A stretch of 64,000 nt of DNA, from the NCBI GenBank assembly GCA_035485575.1, contig DATHNW010000014.1, positions 1 through 64,000 on the forward strand. The letters are read 5' to 3'. A model generated the notes under the pieces. The model was not told the origin of the DNA and did not search any database. It was given only the letters and a program-made list of their open reading frames with translations. This DNA comes from DASRHD01 sp035485575. Lineage in GTDB: Bacteria > Verrucomicrobiota > Verrucomicrobiia > Opitutales > Opitutaceae. Numbering within the stretch: position 1 is the first letter of the stretch; every line of letters starts with the position of its first letter. A program made the position numbers and the translations under genes. Positions 25,888 to 34,039 of this stretch are shown here, one piece after another.

Positions 25888-26346
25888 TTACTTCTTCGGC
25901 TTTTCGAGACTGCTGATCTCGTCCACGAACTCCGTGACGTCGCGAAATTCCTTGTAGACGCTGGCAAAGCGGACGTAGGCGACCTGGTCGATCTTGCGCA
26001 GGCGGGCCATGACGGCGTCGCCGATGGCGCGGCTGGGGATCTCGCTTTCGTAGCGGGCCTCGATCTCGTCGAGCACGTCATCCACGAGCATGGTGAGCTG
26101 CTCAAGATCCACCGGGCGCTTGTGACAGGCGGCGCGGACGGCGTGGACGAGTTTCTCGCGGTCGAATTCCTCGTGGCGTCCGTCGCGTTTGATCACGGCG
26201 AGGCCTTCGCGCACGAACGATTCAGTCGTCGTAAAGCGATGGCTGCATTCCAAGCATTCGCGGCGGCGACGGATGGTCGTGCCCTCCTTGCTGATGCGGG
26301 AGTCGATGACCTTGTCGTCAATGGAGGTACACTTTGGGCAGCGCAT
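25888..26346 (-). CDS. nrdR: Transcriptional repressor NrdR
   Basis: NrdR represses ribonucleotide reductase genes according to the ATP/dATP level. The 152-residue protein starts MRCPKC and has the four-cysteine zinc ribbon (CPKC and CLECSHRF) in its first 40 residues. The ATP-cone domain follows, from about residue 49 (VIKRDGRHEEFDREKLVHAVRAAC). The conserved VAYVRFASVYKEF segment is near residue 125. It lies nine bases downstream of pabA on the same strand, so the two are co-transcribed. Confidence 0.97.
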   Translation of the reverse strand: MRCPKCTSIDDKVIDSRISKEGTTIRRRRECLECSHRFTTTESFVREGLAVIKRDGRHEEFDREKLVHAVRAACHKRPVDLEQLTMLVDDVLDEIEARYESEIPSRAIGDAVMARLRKIDQVAYVRFASVYKEFRDVTEFVDEISSLEKPKK

Positions 26347-26355
26347 GGGGGGCGG

Positions 26356-26922
26356 TCAGTTAAGCGACAGGAAATTCTTGAGAATGTTCATGCCGCCCTC
26401 GGTGGCAATGGATTCGGGATGGAACTGCACCCCCCAGACTGGCAGCTTCTTGTGGCGCAGGCCCATGATTTCGCCCTCGGCGGTCTCGGCGGTGATTTCG
26501 AGGTCGGCCGGTAGGGTGGCGCGCTCGACGAGCAGCGAATGGTAGCGCGTGGCGGGGAAGCCCTGCGGCAGGCCGCGGAAAAGGTCGGTGTTCTTGTGAA
26601 GGATGGGCGAGGTCTTGCCATGCATGAGGCGGCCCGCGCGCACGACGTGCCCGCCGAAATAGTGCCCAATGGACTGGTGGCCAAGGCAGACACCGAGAAT
26701 GGGCTTCTTGCCGGCAAAGGCGCCGATGATGTCGAGGCTGACGCCGGCCTCGCGCGGCGAGCACGGGCCGGGCGAAAGCAGGACGCGGTCGGGATTGAGC
26801 GCGAGCGCCTGCTCGGGCGTGATCTCGTTGTTGCGGAATACGCGCTGTTCCACGCCCAGCTGTCCGAAGTATTGGACGAGGTTGAAGGTGAAGGAGTCGA
26901 AATTGTCGATGACGAGCAGCAC
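26356..26922 (-). CDS. pabA: Aminodeoxychorismate/anthranilate synthase, glutamine amidotransferase subunit
   Basis: The protein supplies ammonia for 4-amino-4-deoxychorismate (folate) or anthranilate (tryptophan) synthesis. A GTG at 26922 gives 188 residues starting VLLVIDNFDSFTFNLVQYFG, the exact family start; the longer frame upstream runs into tgt and is rejected. The nucleophile is in LGVCLGHQSIGHYFGG and the His/Glu pair in WGVQFHPESI. No partner pabB or trpE is in the window, so pabA and trpG cannot be told apart. The promoter at 26929-26957 would start transcription almost at the start codon. Confidence 0.93.
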   Translation of the reverse strand: MLLVIDNFDSFTFNLVQYFGQLGVEQRVFRNNEITPEQALALNPDRVLLSPGPCSPREAGVSLDIIGAFAGKKPILGVCLGHQSIGHYFGGHVVRAGRLMHGKTSPILHKNTDLFRGLPQGFPATRYHSLLVERATLPADLEITAETAEGEIMGLRHKKLPVWGVQFHPESIATEGGMNILKNFLSLN

Positions 26923-26928
26923 ATGAAT

Positions 26929-26972
26929 ATTTATCCCCGGATTGACAGCAGGGTCAAGTGTACGGGTAGGGT
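26929..26972. promoter_or_regulatory. Compact divergent promoters of pabA and tgt
   Basis: TTGAC (26942-26946) and GTCAA (26953-26957) form an inverted pair that could serve as two divergent -35 elements. On the minus strand TTGACC is followed after 17 bases by ATAAAT (26934-26929), ending seven bases before the pabA GTG. On the plus strand TTGACA is followed after 19 bases by TAGGGT (26967-26972), ending 11 bases before the tgt ATG. Both transcripts would be leaderless or nearly so. Confidence 0.45.
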
Positions 26973-26983
26973 GGGGCGCGCCC

Positions 26984-28120
26984 ATGGCCGAACACTTCCA
27001 ATTGCTCAAAAGCGACCCGGCCACGGCGGCGCGGCGAGGGCAGCTGCGCACCCGACATGGTTTGATCGACACGCCCAGTTTTATGCCAGTGGGTACCCAA
27101 GGAACCGTTAAGGCGCTCACACCTGAACACTTACGCGAGGTCGGCGCGCAGGTCATCCTGGGCAACACCTACCATCTCAACCTGCGGCCGGGCAGTGAGC
27201 TGATCCGCGAGCTGGGGGGGCTGCACAAATTCATGGGCTGGGATGGACCGATCCTCACGGACAGCGGCGGTTTTCAGGTCTTCAGCCTCGCGAAGCTGCG
27301 CGACGTCCGGGACGATGGCGTGGCCTTCCAGTCGCATCTCGACGGGGCGCGCCTGTTTCTCGGGCCGCGCGAGGTGATGACGATCCAGCAAAACCTTGGC
27401 AGCGACATCGCGATGGTGATCGACGAGTGTCCGCCATGGCCCTGCGCGCGGGATGCCTGTGCGCGCGCGTGCGAGCGGAGCCTGCGCTGGGCGAAGGAAT
27501 GCCGGCAGATTGCGGTGGAGAGCGGCTTTCTTGCCGCAGGCCACCACGTGTTTGCCATCGTGCAGGGCTCGACCTTCGACGACCTGCGGCGTGAGGCGGC
27601 GGAGGCGCTGGGCGCGCTGGATTTTCCGGGTTATGCCGTGGGGGGCGTGAGTGTGGGCGAGCCGGAGCCGGAGATGTTGAAGCAAGTTGGCGCGACCGTG
27701 CCGCACCTGCCCGCGGGCAAGCCGCGCTACACGATGGGGCTGGGCACGCCGCCGCAGCTTTTGAAGATGATTGCGCTCGGCGTTGACATGTTCGACTGCG
27801 TGCTGCCCACACGTGTGGCGCGCCATGGCCTCGTCTTCACGCCGGATGGGCCGATGAACCTGCGCAACGAAAAGTTTCGCGCCGATCCGCGGCCGGTTGT
27901 GGAAGGACTCGACAACTACACGTCGAAATTCTCGCGCGCCTACCTGCGTCATCTCACGGTGGCCGGCGAGATGCTGGGGGGCACGCTGCTCACGCTTCAC
28001 AACGTGCATTTCTACCTCGACCTCATGGCGCAGGCGCGGGCGCACATCGAAGCGGGTGATTTCGCGGCATGGAGCCGGACGTGGATCGAACGTTACGAGG
28101 CGGGTGACGGGAAAAAATAA
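26984..28120 (+). CDS. tgt: tRNA-guanine transglycosylase lacking the zinc-site cysteines
   Basis: TGT exchanges guanine 34 for preQ1 in tRNAs with GUN anticodons, leading to queuosine. The 378-residue protein (ATG at 26984; an upstream frame extension is not supported) keeps the general acid/base Asp93 in LTDSGGFQVFS, GGVSVGE (220-226) for substrate recognition, and the nucleophile Asp271 in MFDCVLPTR. The zinc motif CxCxxC expected just before SRAY is gone: residues 306-320 read VEGLDNYTSKFSRAY with no cysteine, although the distal His (HN at 339) remains. This is unusual for the bacterial family; activity is still likely because catalytic residues are intact. Confidence 0.94.
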   Translation: MAEHFQLLKSDPATAARRGQLRTRHGLIDTPSFMPVGTQGTVKALTPEHLREVGAQVILGNTYHLNLRPGSELIRELGGLHKFMGWDGPILTDSGGFQVFSLAKLRDVRDDGVAFQSHLDGARLFLGPREVMTIQQNLGSDIAMVIDECPPWPCARDACARACERSLRWAKECRQIAVESGFLAAGHHVFAIVQGSTFDDLRREAAEALGALDFPGYAVGGVSVGEPEPEMLKQVGATVPHLPAGKPRYTMGLGTPPQLLKMIALGVDMFDCVLPTRVARHGLVFTPDGPMNLRNEKFRADPRPVVEGLDNYTSKFSRAYLRHLTVAGEMLGGTLLTLHNVHFYLDLMAQARAHIEAGDFAAWSRTWIERYEAGDGKK

Positions 28121-28145
28121 AGCCCGCGCGGCGAACCGCGCGGGC
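28112..28145 (-). terminator. Intrinsic terminator of the outer-membrane protein gene
   Basis: GCCCGCGCGG (28122-28131) and CCGCGCGGGC (28136-28145) form a perfect ten-base stem around CGAA. Read on the minus strand it is followed by TTTATTTTTTC, so it terminates the minus-strand gene at 28184. The U-tract overlaps the tgt stop codon. The same hairpin may also stop tgt transcription, but without a T-run on that side. Confidence 0.8.
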
Positions 28146-28183
28146 CGGTCGATTTCAGGATAACCAGCCGTGAAACGGAACGC

Positions 28184-28927
28184 TCAGAACTTCAGGCGTA
28201 CGCCGGCATCGTAATTCCACGAATCGAAACTGCTATGCCGGACATCCTGGTAGCTGGCGCCGGCATAGACGGCGAATTCGTCTGTCACCCAATAGTTGGC
28301 CTCCGCGCCATAATTGTAGGCCTGGACGCTCTTGCGTGAATTGCGGAAATCGTCGTTGTAGCTGATGGCCGGGGTGAGGGAGAACGCGCCGAAGGGAATC
28401 TCCACGCCAGCGGCCAAACCCCACAGGGCGTAGTCGTCATCGGAGGTGAACGAGAAGCTGTGCGGCGTGCCGGAGAGGGTGGCATTATCCCACTGATAAC
28501 CGATGCCGCCGGCGACGAAAGGCTTGGCGCTATTGCCGAAGGTATTGTTGGGCGGGAAAAGCGTCACGGTGCCCTGGACGACGTCTGTATCCACCCGGGG
28601 TGTGGTGGCTGTGCTGTTAAGCCAGCTGTGGCTGTAGCCGGCGCCCAGATCGACGCCGGGGGCGACGGGAAAGTTGCCGCTCAGGCCGGCCGAGTAGGCG
28701 TCCTTGGAAACATGTCGGATGTCCTGTACGCCAAAGTTCAGGTCGACGTAGCGTTTCCCGAGCAGACCGCCGGATGGAGCCGCGGGTGGCGGTGGCGTGG
28801 TTTGGTTGGTGGTGACCGTGGACTGGTCGGTGGTGGCAGTCTGATTGGTGTCAGTTTGTTGAGCTAGGATCGCACTGGCGGCCGCAAGCGCCGTCAATGC
28901 GAGGATGATTTTCTTGGTTGGGTTCAT
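28184..28927 (-). CDS. Outer-membrane beta-barrel protein
   Basis: The 247-residue protein has a signal peptide (residues 1-22, ending AILAQ), then a Thr/Gln/Pro-rich linker (about 23-52). A barrel of alternating strands follows, such as RYVDLNFGVQDIRHV, VDLGAGYSHSWLN, KPFVAGGIGYQWDN, FAVYAGASYQDVRH, and it ends with a C-terminal Phe (YDAGVRLKF), the BAM recognition signal. The size suggests an eight-stranded OmpA/OmpW-like or porin-like barrel without a periplasmic domain. The precise function is unknown. It has its own terminator. Confidence 0.75.
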   Translation of the reverse strand: MNPTKKIILALTALAAASAILAQQTDTNQTATTDQSTVTTNQTTPPPPAAPSGGLLGKRYVDLNFGVQDIRHVSKDAYSAGLSGNFPVAPGVDLGAGYSHSWLNSTATTPRVDTDVVQGTVTLFPPNNTFGNSAKPFVAGGIGYQWDNATLSGTPHSFSFTSDDDYALWGLAAGVEIPFGAFSLTPAISYNDDFRNSRKSVQAYNYGAEANYWVTDEFAVYAGASYQDVRHSSFDSWNYDAGVRLKF

Positions 28928-29067
28928 GGGTTGTTTTCTAGGTTTGATGTTCGAACTGAAACGGAGCTACTGGACCTAGAGCCCCTCTTTCCTCCATCGC
29001 ACCAGATTCATAAATGCCGGAAAGGTTCCGTGGGTTTGTGAGATAGCCGGCCACATAAAGTTAAGTT

Positions 29068-29096
29068 TTGCTGGCTTGCGCGCGCAGCTTTATCTA
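29068..29096 (+). promoter_or_regulatory. Putative promoter of the UDP-glucuronate decarboxylase gene
   Basis: TTGCTG (29068-29073) and TATCTA (29091-29096) are separated by 17 bases, a good sigma-70-type pair. Only 13 bases separate the -10 from the ATG at 29110, so the mRNA leader would be about six bases and could not hold a Shine-Dalgarno sequence. Confidence 0.5.
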
Positions 29097-29109
29097 GTTA
29101 TTTCGCCCT

Positions 29110-30036
29110 ATGCGCATCCTCGTCACCGGCGGCGCCGGTTTTCTTGGTTCACACCTGTGCGACCGGCTCATCCAAGACGGAAACGAAGTCGTCTGCCTGG
29201 ATAATTTTTTCACGGGCCGGAAAGAAAATATCGCGCACCTGATCTCCAATCCGCGGTTCGAATTGGTCCGGCACGACATCATTGATCCGTTCAAGTTCGA
29301 GGTGGACCAGATCTACAACCTCGCGTGCCCGGCCTCGCCGGTGCACTATCAGTTCAATCCCATCAAGACCGTCAAGACCTCGGTCATGGGCGCGATCAAC
29401 TGCCTCGGCCTGGCGAAGCGCCTGCGCGCACGGGTCTTCCAGGCGAGCACGAGCGAGGTTTACGGCGACCCGCAAATACACCCGCAGCCGGAAAGCTACT
29501 GGGGCCACGTCAATCCCATCGGCCGCCGCTCCTGTTACGACGAGGGCAAGCGCTGCGCCGAGACGCTCTTCTTCGACTACCATCGCGAGAACAAGGTCGA
29601 TATCCGCGTTGTGCGCATCTTCAACACCTACGGCCCGCACATGCTGCCCGACGACGGCCGCGTCGTGTCGAATTTCATCATGCAGGCGCTGCGGGGCGAG
29701 AACCTCACGGTTTACGGCAAGGGCACGCAGACGCGGTCGTTCTGCTACGTGGACGACCTGATCGAGGGCTTCGTGCGTTTCATGAAGCAGACGAAGACGA
29801 TCGGTCCGCTCAATCTCGGCAATCCCGGCGAATTCACCATGCGCGAGCTGGCCGAGATCACGCTCAAGCTGGTGGGCGGGAAATCGAAAATCATCTACAA
29901 GCCGCTGCCGGCGGACGATCCGAAGCAGCGCCGGCCCGACATCACGCTCGCCAAAAAATTCCTGAAATGGACGCCCGCCGTGCCGCTGGAAGAAGGTCTC
30001 AAGCGCACCATTGCGTATTTTCGCGGGCAGCTGTGA
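29110..30036 (+). CDS. uxs: UDP-glucuronate decarboxylase (UDP-xylose synthase)
   Basis: The enzyme decarboxylates UDP-glucuronate to UDP-xylose, a precursor for surface polysaccharides. The 308-residue short-chain dehydrogenase has the NAD-binding TGGAGFLGSHLCDRLI start, the DNFFTGRKENI strand that is typical of this subgroup, ACPASPVHYQFNPIKTVKTS, STSEVYGDP, and the catalytic YDEGKRCAET (YxxxK). It ends with RRPDITLAKKFLKW. The subgroup signatures separate it from UDP-glucose 4-epimerases. It appears to be a single-gene unit. Confidence 0.92.
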   Translation: MRILVTGGAGFLGSHLCDRLIQDGNEVVCLDNFFTGRKENIAHLISNPRFELVRHDIIDPFKFEVDQIYNLACPASPVHYQFNPIKTVKTSVMGAINCLGLAKRLRARVFQASTSEVYGDPQIHPQPESYWGHVNPIGRRSCYDEGKRCAETLFFDYHRENKVDIRVVRIFNTYGPHMLPDDGRVVSNFIMQALRGENLTVYGKGTQTRSFCYVDDLIEGFVRFMKQTKTIGPLNLGNPGEFTMRELAEITLKLVGGKSKIIYKPLPADDPKQRRPDITLAKKFLKWTPAVPLEEGLKRTIAYFRGQL

Positions 30037-30105
30037 GATCCCCTGCGCGAAATTAAATCATTGATTCTCTTTGGGATGGGGCCTCTTTTGCCTGCTGGTT
30101 TCTCC

Positions 30106-30753
30106 ATGAAAAAAATCCTTCCAGTCTCTCTCGCGCTTGCGTTCGGCCTATTGGGCGGCGGATGCGTTGTTGGCCGGCGTACAGTCGATCTCCCGGTTAC
30201 GGCGACCGCGATGGCGCCCGTTTCCAAGGGAAACGTGGTCATTAATTCGGCCACGGATGTTCGCCATTTTGAAAACGAGCCTTCCGATCCTGCCACCCCA
30301 TCGATTGACGGTGATGTAAATAGCCTATCCGCCGAACAACGGGCGACCTTCATCGGTCGCCAGCGCAATGGTTTCGGGCATGCCATGGGCGATATCACGC
30401 TGCCCGAAGGTGAAACCGTGCAGGCAAGAGTCAGGGAACTCATCAAGCAGGGGTTTGCCCATCGTGGCTATGCCATCACAACTGACGCCTCGGCCGACAA
30501 CGCGGTGGATGTGAAAATCGATCAATTTTGGGCGTGGTTCACGCCCGGGTTTGCCTACATCGCATTTGAAGCACGTGTCTATTGCACTTTCACCGTGAGG
30601 CATGGCGGAAAGACCGAGTCTTTCACGGTGCAGGGTTACGGGTCAAATCATGGGCAGATCGCAAGCAATGCCAACTGGCAGCTGGCGTATACCCGGGCCT
30701 TTGATGATTTCCTGGCCAAATTCGACCAGGAGCTGGAGAAAGCTGGATTCTAA
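30106..30753 (+). CDS. Lipoprotein, YajG-like
   Basis: The ATG at 30106 gives 215 residues with a lipoprotein signal: MKKILPVSLALAFGLLGGGC, with LGGGC as the lipobox and Cys20 as the lipidation site. The mature part contains VQARVRELIKQGFAHRGYAI, VDVKIDQFWAWFTPG and a QLAYTRAFDDFLAKFDQEL end. This layout resembles YajG-type lipoproteins. The gene is AT-richer than its neighbours. An open frame 15 codons upstream is not used because it would bury the signal peptide. The function is unknown. Confidence 0.65.
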   Translation: MKKILPVSLALAFGLLGGGCVVGRRTVDLPVTATAMAPVSKGNVVINSATDVRHFENEPSDPATPSIDGDVNSLSAEQRATFIGRQRNGFGHAMGDITLPEGETVQARVRELIKQGFAHRGYAITTDASADNAVDVKIDQFWAWFTPGFAYIAFEARVYCTFTVRHGGKTESFTVQGYGSNHGQIASNANWQLAYTRAFDDFLAKFDQELEKAGF

Positions 30754-30789
30754 GAATCAAACGCGATCTTCCTGGGCGACGGGTTTGAG

Positions 30790-30818
30790 CAATTGGTCAG
30801 CCATTGGTTGACCAATTG
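30790..30818. promoter_or_regulatory. Perfect palindrome in the lipoprotein-secA spacer
   Basis: CAATTGGTCA (30790-30799) and TGACCAATTG (30809-30818) are perfect inverted repeats around a nine-base spacer. The right half contains ATTGGTTGACCAAT, itself a palindrome of the TTGGT-NN-ACCAA type bound by many GntR-family regulators. No T-run follows in either direction, so an operator is more likely than a terminator. It lies 112 bases upstream of the secA start. Confidence 0.5.
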
Positions 30819-30929
30819 TAGGGGTCGAGGCCGCTTGCAAACAGAGCTTGGGGGGTGGAGATGGCCAATTCCTTTTGCTGATTTTGTCATTTGCCAAGGG
30901 CGGGGCTTGGCTACACCTTAAACCCTTTC

Positions 30930-33900
30930 ATGATTTCGTTTTTCCTCAAAAAATTTTCAGGCCGGCACTATCGAAAGTTCCTCGAAAAATGCCGTCCGCT
31001 GGTCACGCGCATCAATGAGTTTGAACAATCCTACCAAACGCTGACCGACGACGAACTCCGCGCAAAAACCGTCGAATTTCGCACCCGCGTCACCGCTGCG
31101 ACCGATCCGCGTGTTGCACTCGACGAGATTCTGCCCGAAGCCTTTGCCGCGGTGAAGAATGCCGCGCGCCGCCTCGTCGGCCGCAAGATCATTGTCTGCG
31201 ACCACGAGCTCACGTGGGACATGGTGCATTTTGACGTTCAGCTGATCGGCGGCATGGCGCTCCATCAGGGCAAGATCGCCGAAATGGCCACCGGCGAAGG
31301 CAAGACCCTCGTCGGTACGCTGCCGCTTTACCTCAACGCCCTCACCGGCCGCAACGCCCAGCTTGTCACCGTCAACGATTACCTCGCCCGCCGCGACTCC
31401 GAGTGGATGGGCCACCTCTACAACTTTCTCGGTCTCACCGTCGGCTGCATCCAGCAGTCGATGTCGCCCGACCAGCGCCGCGACATGTACGGGCGCGACA
31501 TCACCTATGGCACCGCGAGCGAGTTCGGCTTCGACTACCTCCGCGACAACGGCATGGCCACCCGCAAGGAGGACCAGGTGCAGCGCGACCACTGGTACTG
31601 CATCGTGGACGAAATCGACTCCATTCTCGTCGACGAGGCGCGCACCCCGCTGATCATTTCGGGCCCCGCGCCCATTGAGCGCGAACAGCCGTTCACCCGC
31701 CTCAAGCCTTCCGTGGACCGGCTCGTCAACGAGCAGATGCGTCTCTGCAACAAGCTCGTCACCGAGGCGAAGGAACTCCTGGAGAAACCCGGCCTCACGC
31801 CTGACGACCGCGCGCTGGCTGCGGCCAAGATGCTGCAGGTCAAGACGGGCATGCCCAAAAACAAGCAGCTGCTCCGCTTGATGGAGACGCCCGAGTGGCG
31901 CAAGCTCCTCGACAAGACCGAGACGGACATGAGCTCCGATTTCAACAAGGAGCAGTTCTACCAGCTCAAGGAGGAGCTCTACTTCGTCATCGATGAGCGC
32001 CAGCAGCAGGCGGATCTCAGCGAAATCGGCCGCAATCTCCTTCATCCCGACAATCCCGACGCCTTCGTCCTGCCCGACCTCGCCACCGAGTTCAGCGAAC
32101 TCGACAAAAGCACCGCGCACACGCCCGAGCAGAAGGAGGAGGTCAAGCTCAAGGCCCAGGAGCGCTACGGCAATATCAGCGAAGAGATCCATTCCATTTC
32201 GCAGCTCCTCCGCGCCTATTCGCTTTACGAGCGCGACGTCGAATACGTCGTGCAGGACGGCAAGGTCCTCATCGTCGATGAAAACACCGGCCGCGTCATG
32301 CCTGGCCGCCGCTGGTCCGACGGGCTCCACCAGGCCGTCGAGGCCAAGGAGAATGTCGCCATCGAGCGCGAGACGCGCACCTACGCGACCGTCACAATCC
32401 AGAATTATTTCCGCATGTACGAAAAGCTCGCGGGCATGACCGGCACCGCCGAGACCGAGGCCACCGAGTTCCACGACATCTACCACCTCGACGTCGTCGT
32501 CATCCCCACGAACAAGCCGTGCATCCGCGTCGACCGGAATGATTCCATTTTCAAGACCCGCCGCGACAAGTTCAACGCGGTCATCAATGAAATCCAGCAG
32601 GCGCACCAGCGCGGCCAGCCCGTGCTCGTCGGCACCGTCAGCGTCGAGTCCTCGGAAGTGCTTTCCCGCATGCTCAAGCGCGGCGGCATCGTGCACACGG
32701 TACTCAATGCCAAATTCCACCAGCAGGAGGCCGAGATCGTCTCCCGTGCCGGCCTGCGCGGCGCCGTCACCATCGCCACCAACATGGCCGGCCGCGGCAC
32801 CGACATCAAACTCGGCGAGGGCGTGCGCGACCTCGGCGGCCTCTACGTCGTCGGCACCGAGCGCCATGAGTCGCGTCGCATCGACCGCCAGCTCCGCGGC
32901 CGCTGTTCGCGCCAGGGTGACCCCGGCCTGACCAAATTTTTCCTCAGCCTCGAAGACCAGCTGCTCCGCCTCTTCCTGCAGGGCAACCTCGCCTCGCGCC
33001 TCATGGAGGGCACGATGAAGGACGGCGAGGAGCTCGAGCACCCGTGGCTCAACCGCTCCATTGAGAGCGCGCAGAAAAAAGTCGAACAGCAGAACTTTTC
33101 CGCGCGCAAGCGCCTGCTCCAGTACGACGACGTGCTCAACCAGCAGCGCGAGGTCATTTATGGCATCCGCAATGGCGCCATCCATGCCGAGCGCCCGAAG
33201 AGCATCATCTTCGAGCAGATCGGGGAGGAGCTGGCCCTGCGGCTCGAGGCCGCGGGCTTCGGTGAAAAAAGCGACGCCGGCCCCGCCGCGGTCGAGAGCT
33301 TCGTCGGCTGGATCAACTCGCATTTCCCCATCAGCCTCAAGGTCGACGAACTGGCAGGCGGCGACTTCGATGCGCTGGTCCAGCGGCTGCTCGAGCGCAT
33401 CCAGAAGGCTTATGCGGTGAAGGAATCCGTCGAGTCCGCTGAGTCGCTCGGCGCGCTTGAGCGCTATGTCGTCATCAACGCCATCGACCACCACTGGCAG
33501 GAGCACCTCACCGAGATGGAGGACCTGCGCAAGAGCATCGGCCTGCGCAGCTACGGGCAGAAGGATCCCCTCGTCGAATACAAGAGCGAGGCCTACCGGT
33601 ATTTCGAGGAGCTGATGAACAACGTCCGCCTGCAGATCTGCACCGGCCTCTTCCGCAGTACGACCAACCTGCAGTCCTTCGAAAACATGTTAAGGCTTCT
33701 GAACCGCAATGCCCGGTTGGAGGGTCCGGAAAACGATCCGCCTCCCGCTGGCAGCGTAGCGCGTCTGAAGCCACCGCCTTCTTCTGGCGCGCCTGGCATG
33801 GCGCAAGCGATGCCACCCAGCGTGAACATGACCGCCACTGGCGGCGGCTCCACCAGCGGCGGCGAGGCGCCGCCGGAGGAAAGAGAAATCAAGCTGCCCA

Positions 33901-33995
33901 GCGTGACGATCCGCCGCGAGTTGCCGAAGGTCGGCCGCAACGATCCCTGTCCGTGCGGCAGCGGCAAGAAATACAAGCAGTGCCACGGCGCGTGA
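30930..33995 (+). CDS. secA: Preprotein translocase ATPase SecA
   Basis: SecA drives proteins through SecYEG. The ATG at 30930 gives 1021 residues, about 120 more than E. coli SecA; a TTG 13 codons upstream is an alternative. Walker A is in MATGEGKTLVGTLPLYLNAL (near residue 114), Walker B in CIVDEIDSILVDEARTPLIISG, and helicase motif VI in DRQLRGRCSRQGDPG. The C-terminal SecB/zinc-binding motif is NDPCPCGSGKKYKQCHG. An insertion of roughly 100 residues after the TPLIISGPAP block, in the variable part of NBD1, explains the length and resembles SecA of Bacteroidota-type lineages. Confidence 0.97.
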   Translation: MISFFLKKFSGRHYRKFLEKCRPLVTRINEFEQSYQTLTDDELRAKTVEFRTRVTAATDPRVALDEILPEAFAAVKNAARRLVGRKIIVCDHELTWDMVHFDVQLIGGMALHQGKIAEMATGEGKTLVGTLPLYLNALTGRNAQLVTVNDYLARRDSEWMGHLYNFLGLTVGCIQQSMSPDQRRDMYGRDITYGTASEFGFDYLRDNGMATRKEDQVQRDHWYCIVDEIDSILVDEARTPLIISGPAPIEREQPFTRLKPSVDRLVNEQMRLCNKLVTEAKELLEKPGLTPDDRALAAAKMLQVKTGMPKNKQLLRLMETPEWRKLLDKTETDMSSDFNKEQFYQLKEELYFVIDERQQQADLSEIGRNLLHPDNPDAFVLPDLATEFSELDKSTAHTPEQKEEVKLKAQERYGNISEEIHSISQLLRAYSLYERDVEYVVQDGKVLIVDENTGRVMPGRRWSDGLHQAVEAKENVAIERETRTYATVTIQNYFRMYEKLAGMTGTAETEATEFHDIYHLDVVVIPTNKPCIRVDRNDSIFKTRRDKFNAVINEIQQAHQRGQPVLVGTVSVESSEVLSRMLKRGGIVHTVLNAKFHQQEAEIVSRAGLRGAVTIATNMAGRGTDIKLGEGVRDLGGLYVVGTERHESRRIDRQLRGRCSRQGDPGLTKFFLSLEDQLLRLFLQGNLASRLMEGTMKDGEELEHPWLNRSIESAQKKVEQQNFSARKRLLQYDDVLNQQREVIYGIRNGAIHAERPKSIIFEQIGEELALRLEAAGFGEKSDAGPAAVESFVGWINSHFPISLKVDELAGGDFDALVQRLLERIQKAYAVKESVESAESLGALERYVVINAIDHHWQEHLTEMEDLRKSIGLRSYGQKDPLVEYKSEAYRYFEELMNNVRLQICTGLFRSTTNLQSFENMLRLLNRNARLEGPENDPPPAGSVARLKPPPSSGAPGMAQAMPPSVNMTATGGGSTSGGEAPPEEREIKLPSVTIRRELPKVGRNDPCPCGSGKKYKQCHGA

Positions 33996-34039
33996 GCCGG
34001 GGTTTCGCGGGAACGGGCGTTCAACCTGAAACTGCGGCC

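Noticed and set aside
26923..27168. An N-terminal extension of PabA by 82 codons
   Set aside because: The extension overlaps tgt on the other strand, and the family start fits the GTG at 26922 exactly.
30957..33506. An 849-codon open frame on the minus strand opposite secA
   Set aside because: It is a mirror of the GC-rich codon pattern of secA, has no recognisable domain, and the plus strand encodes an unmistakable SecA.
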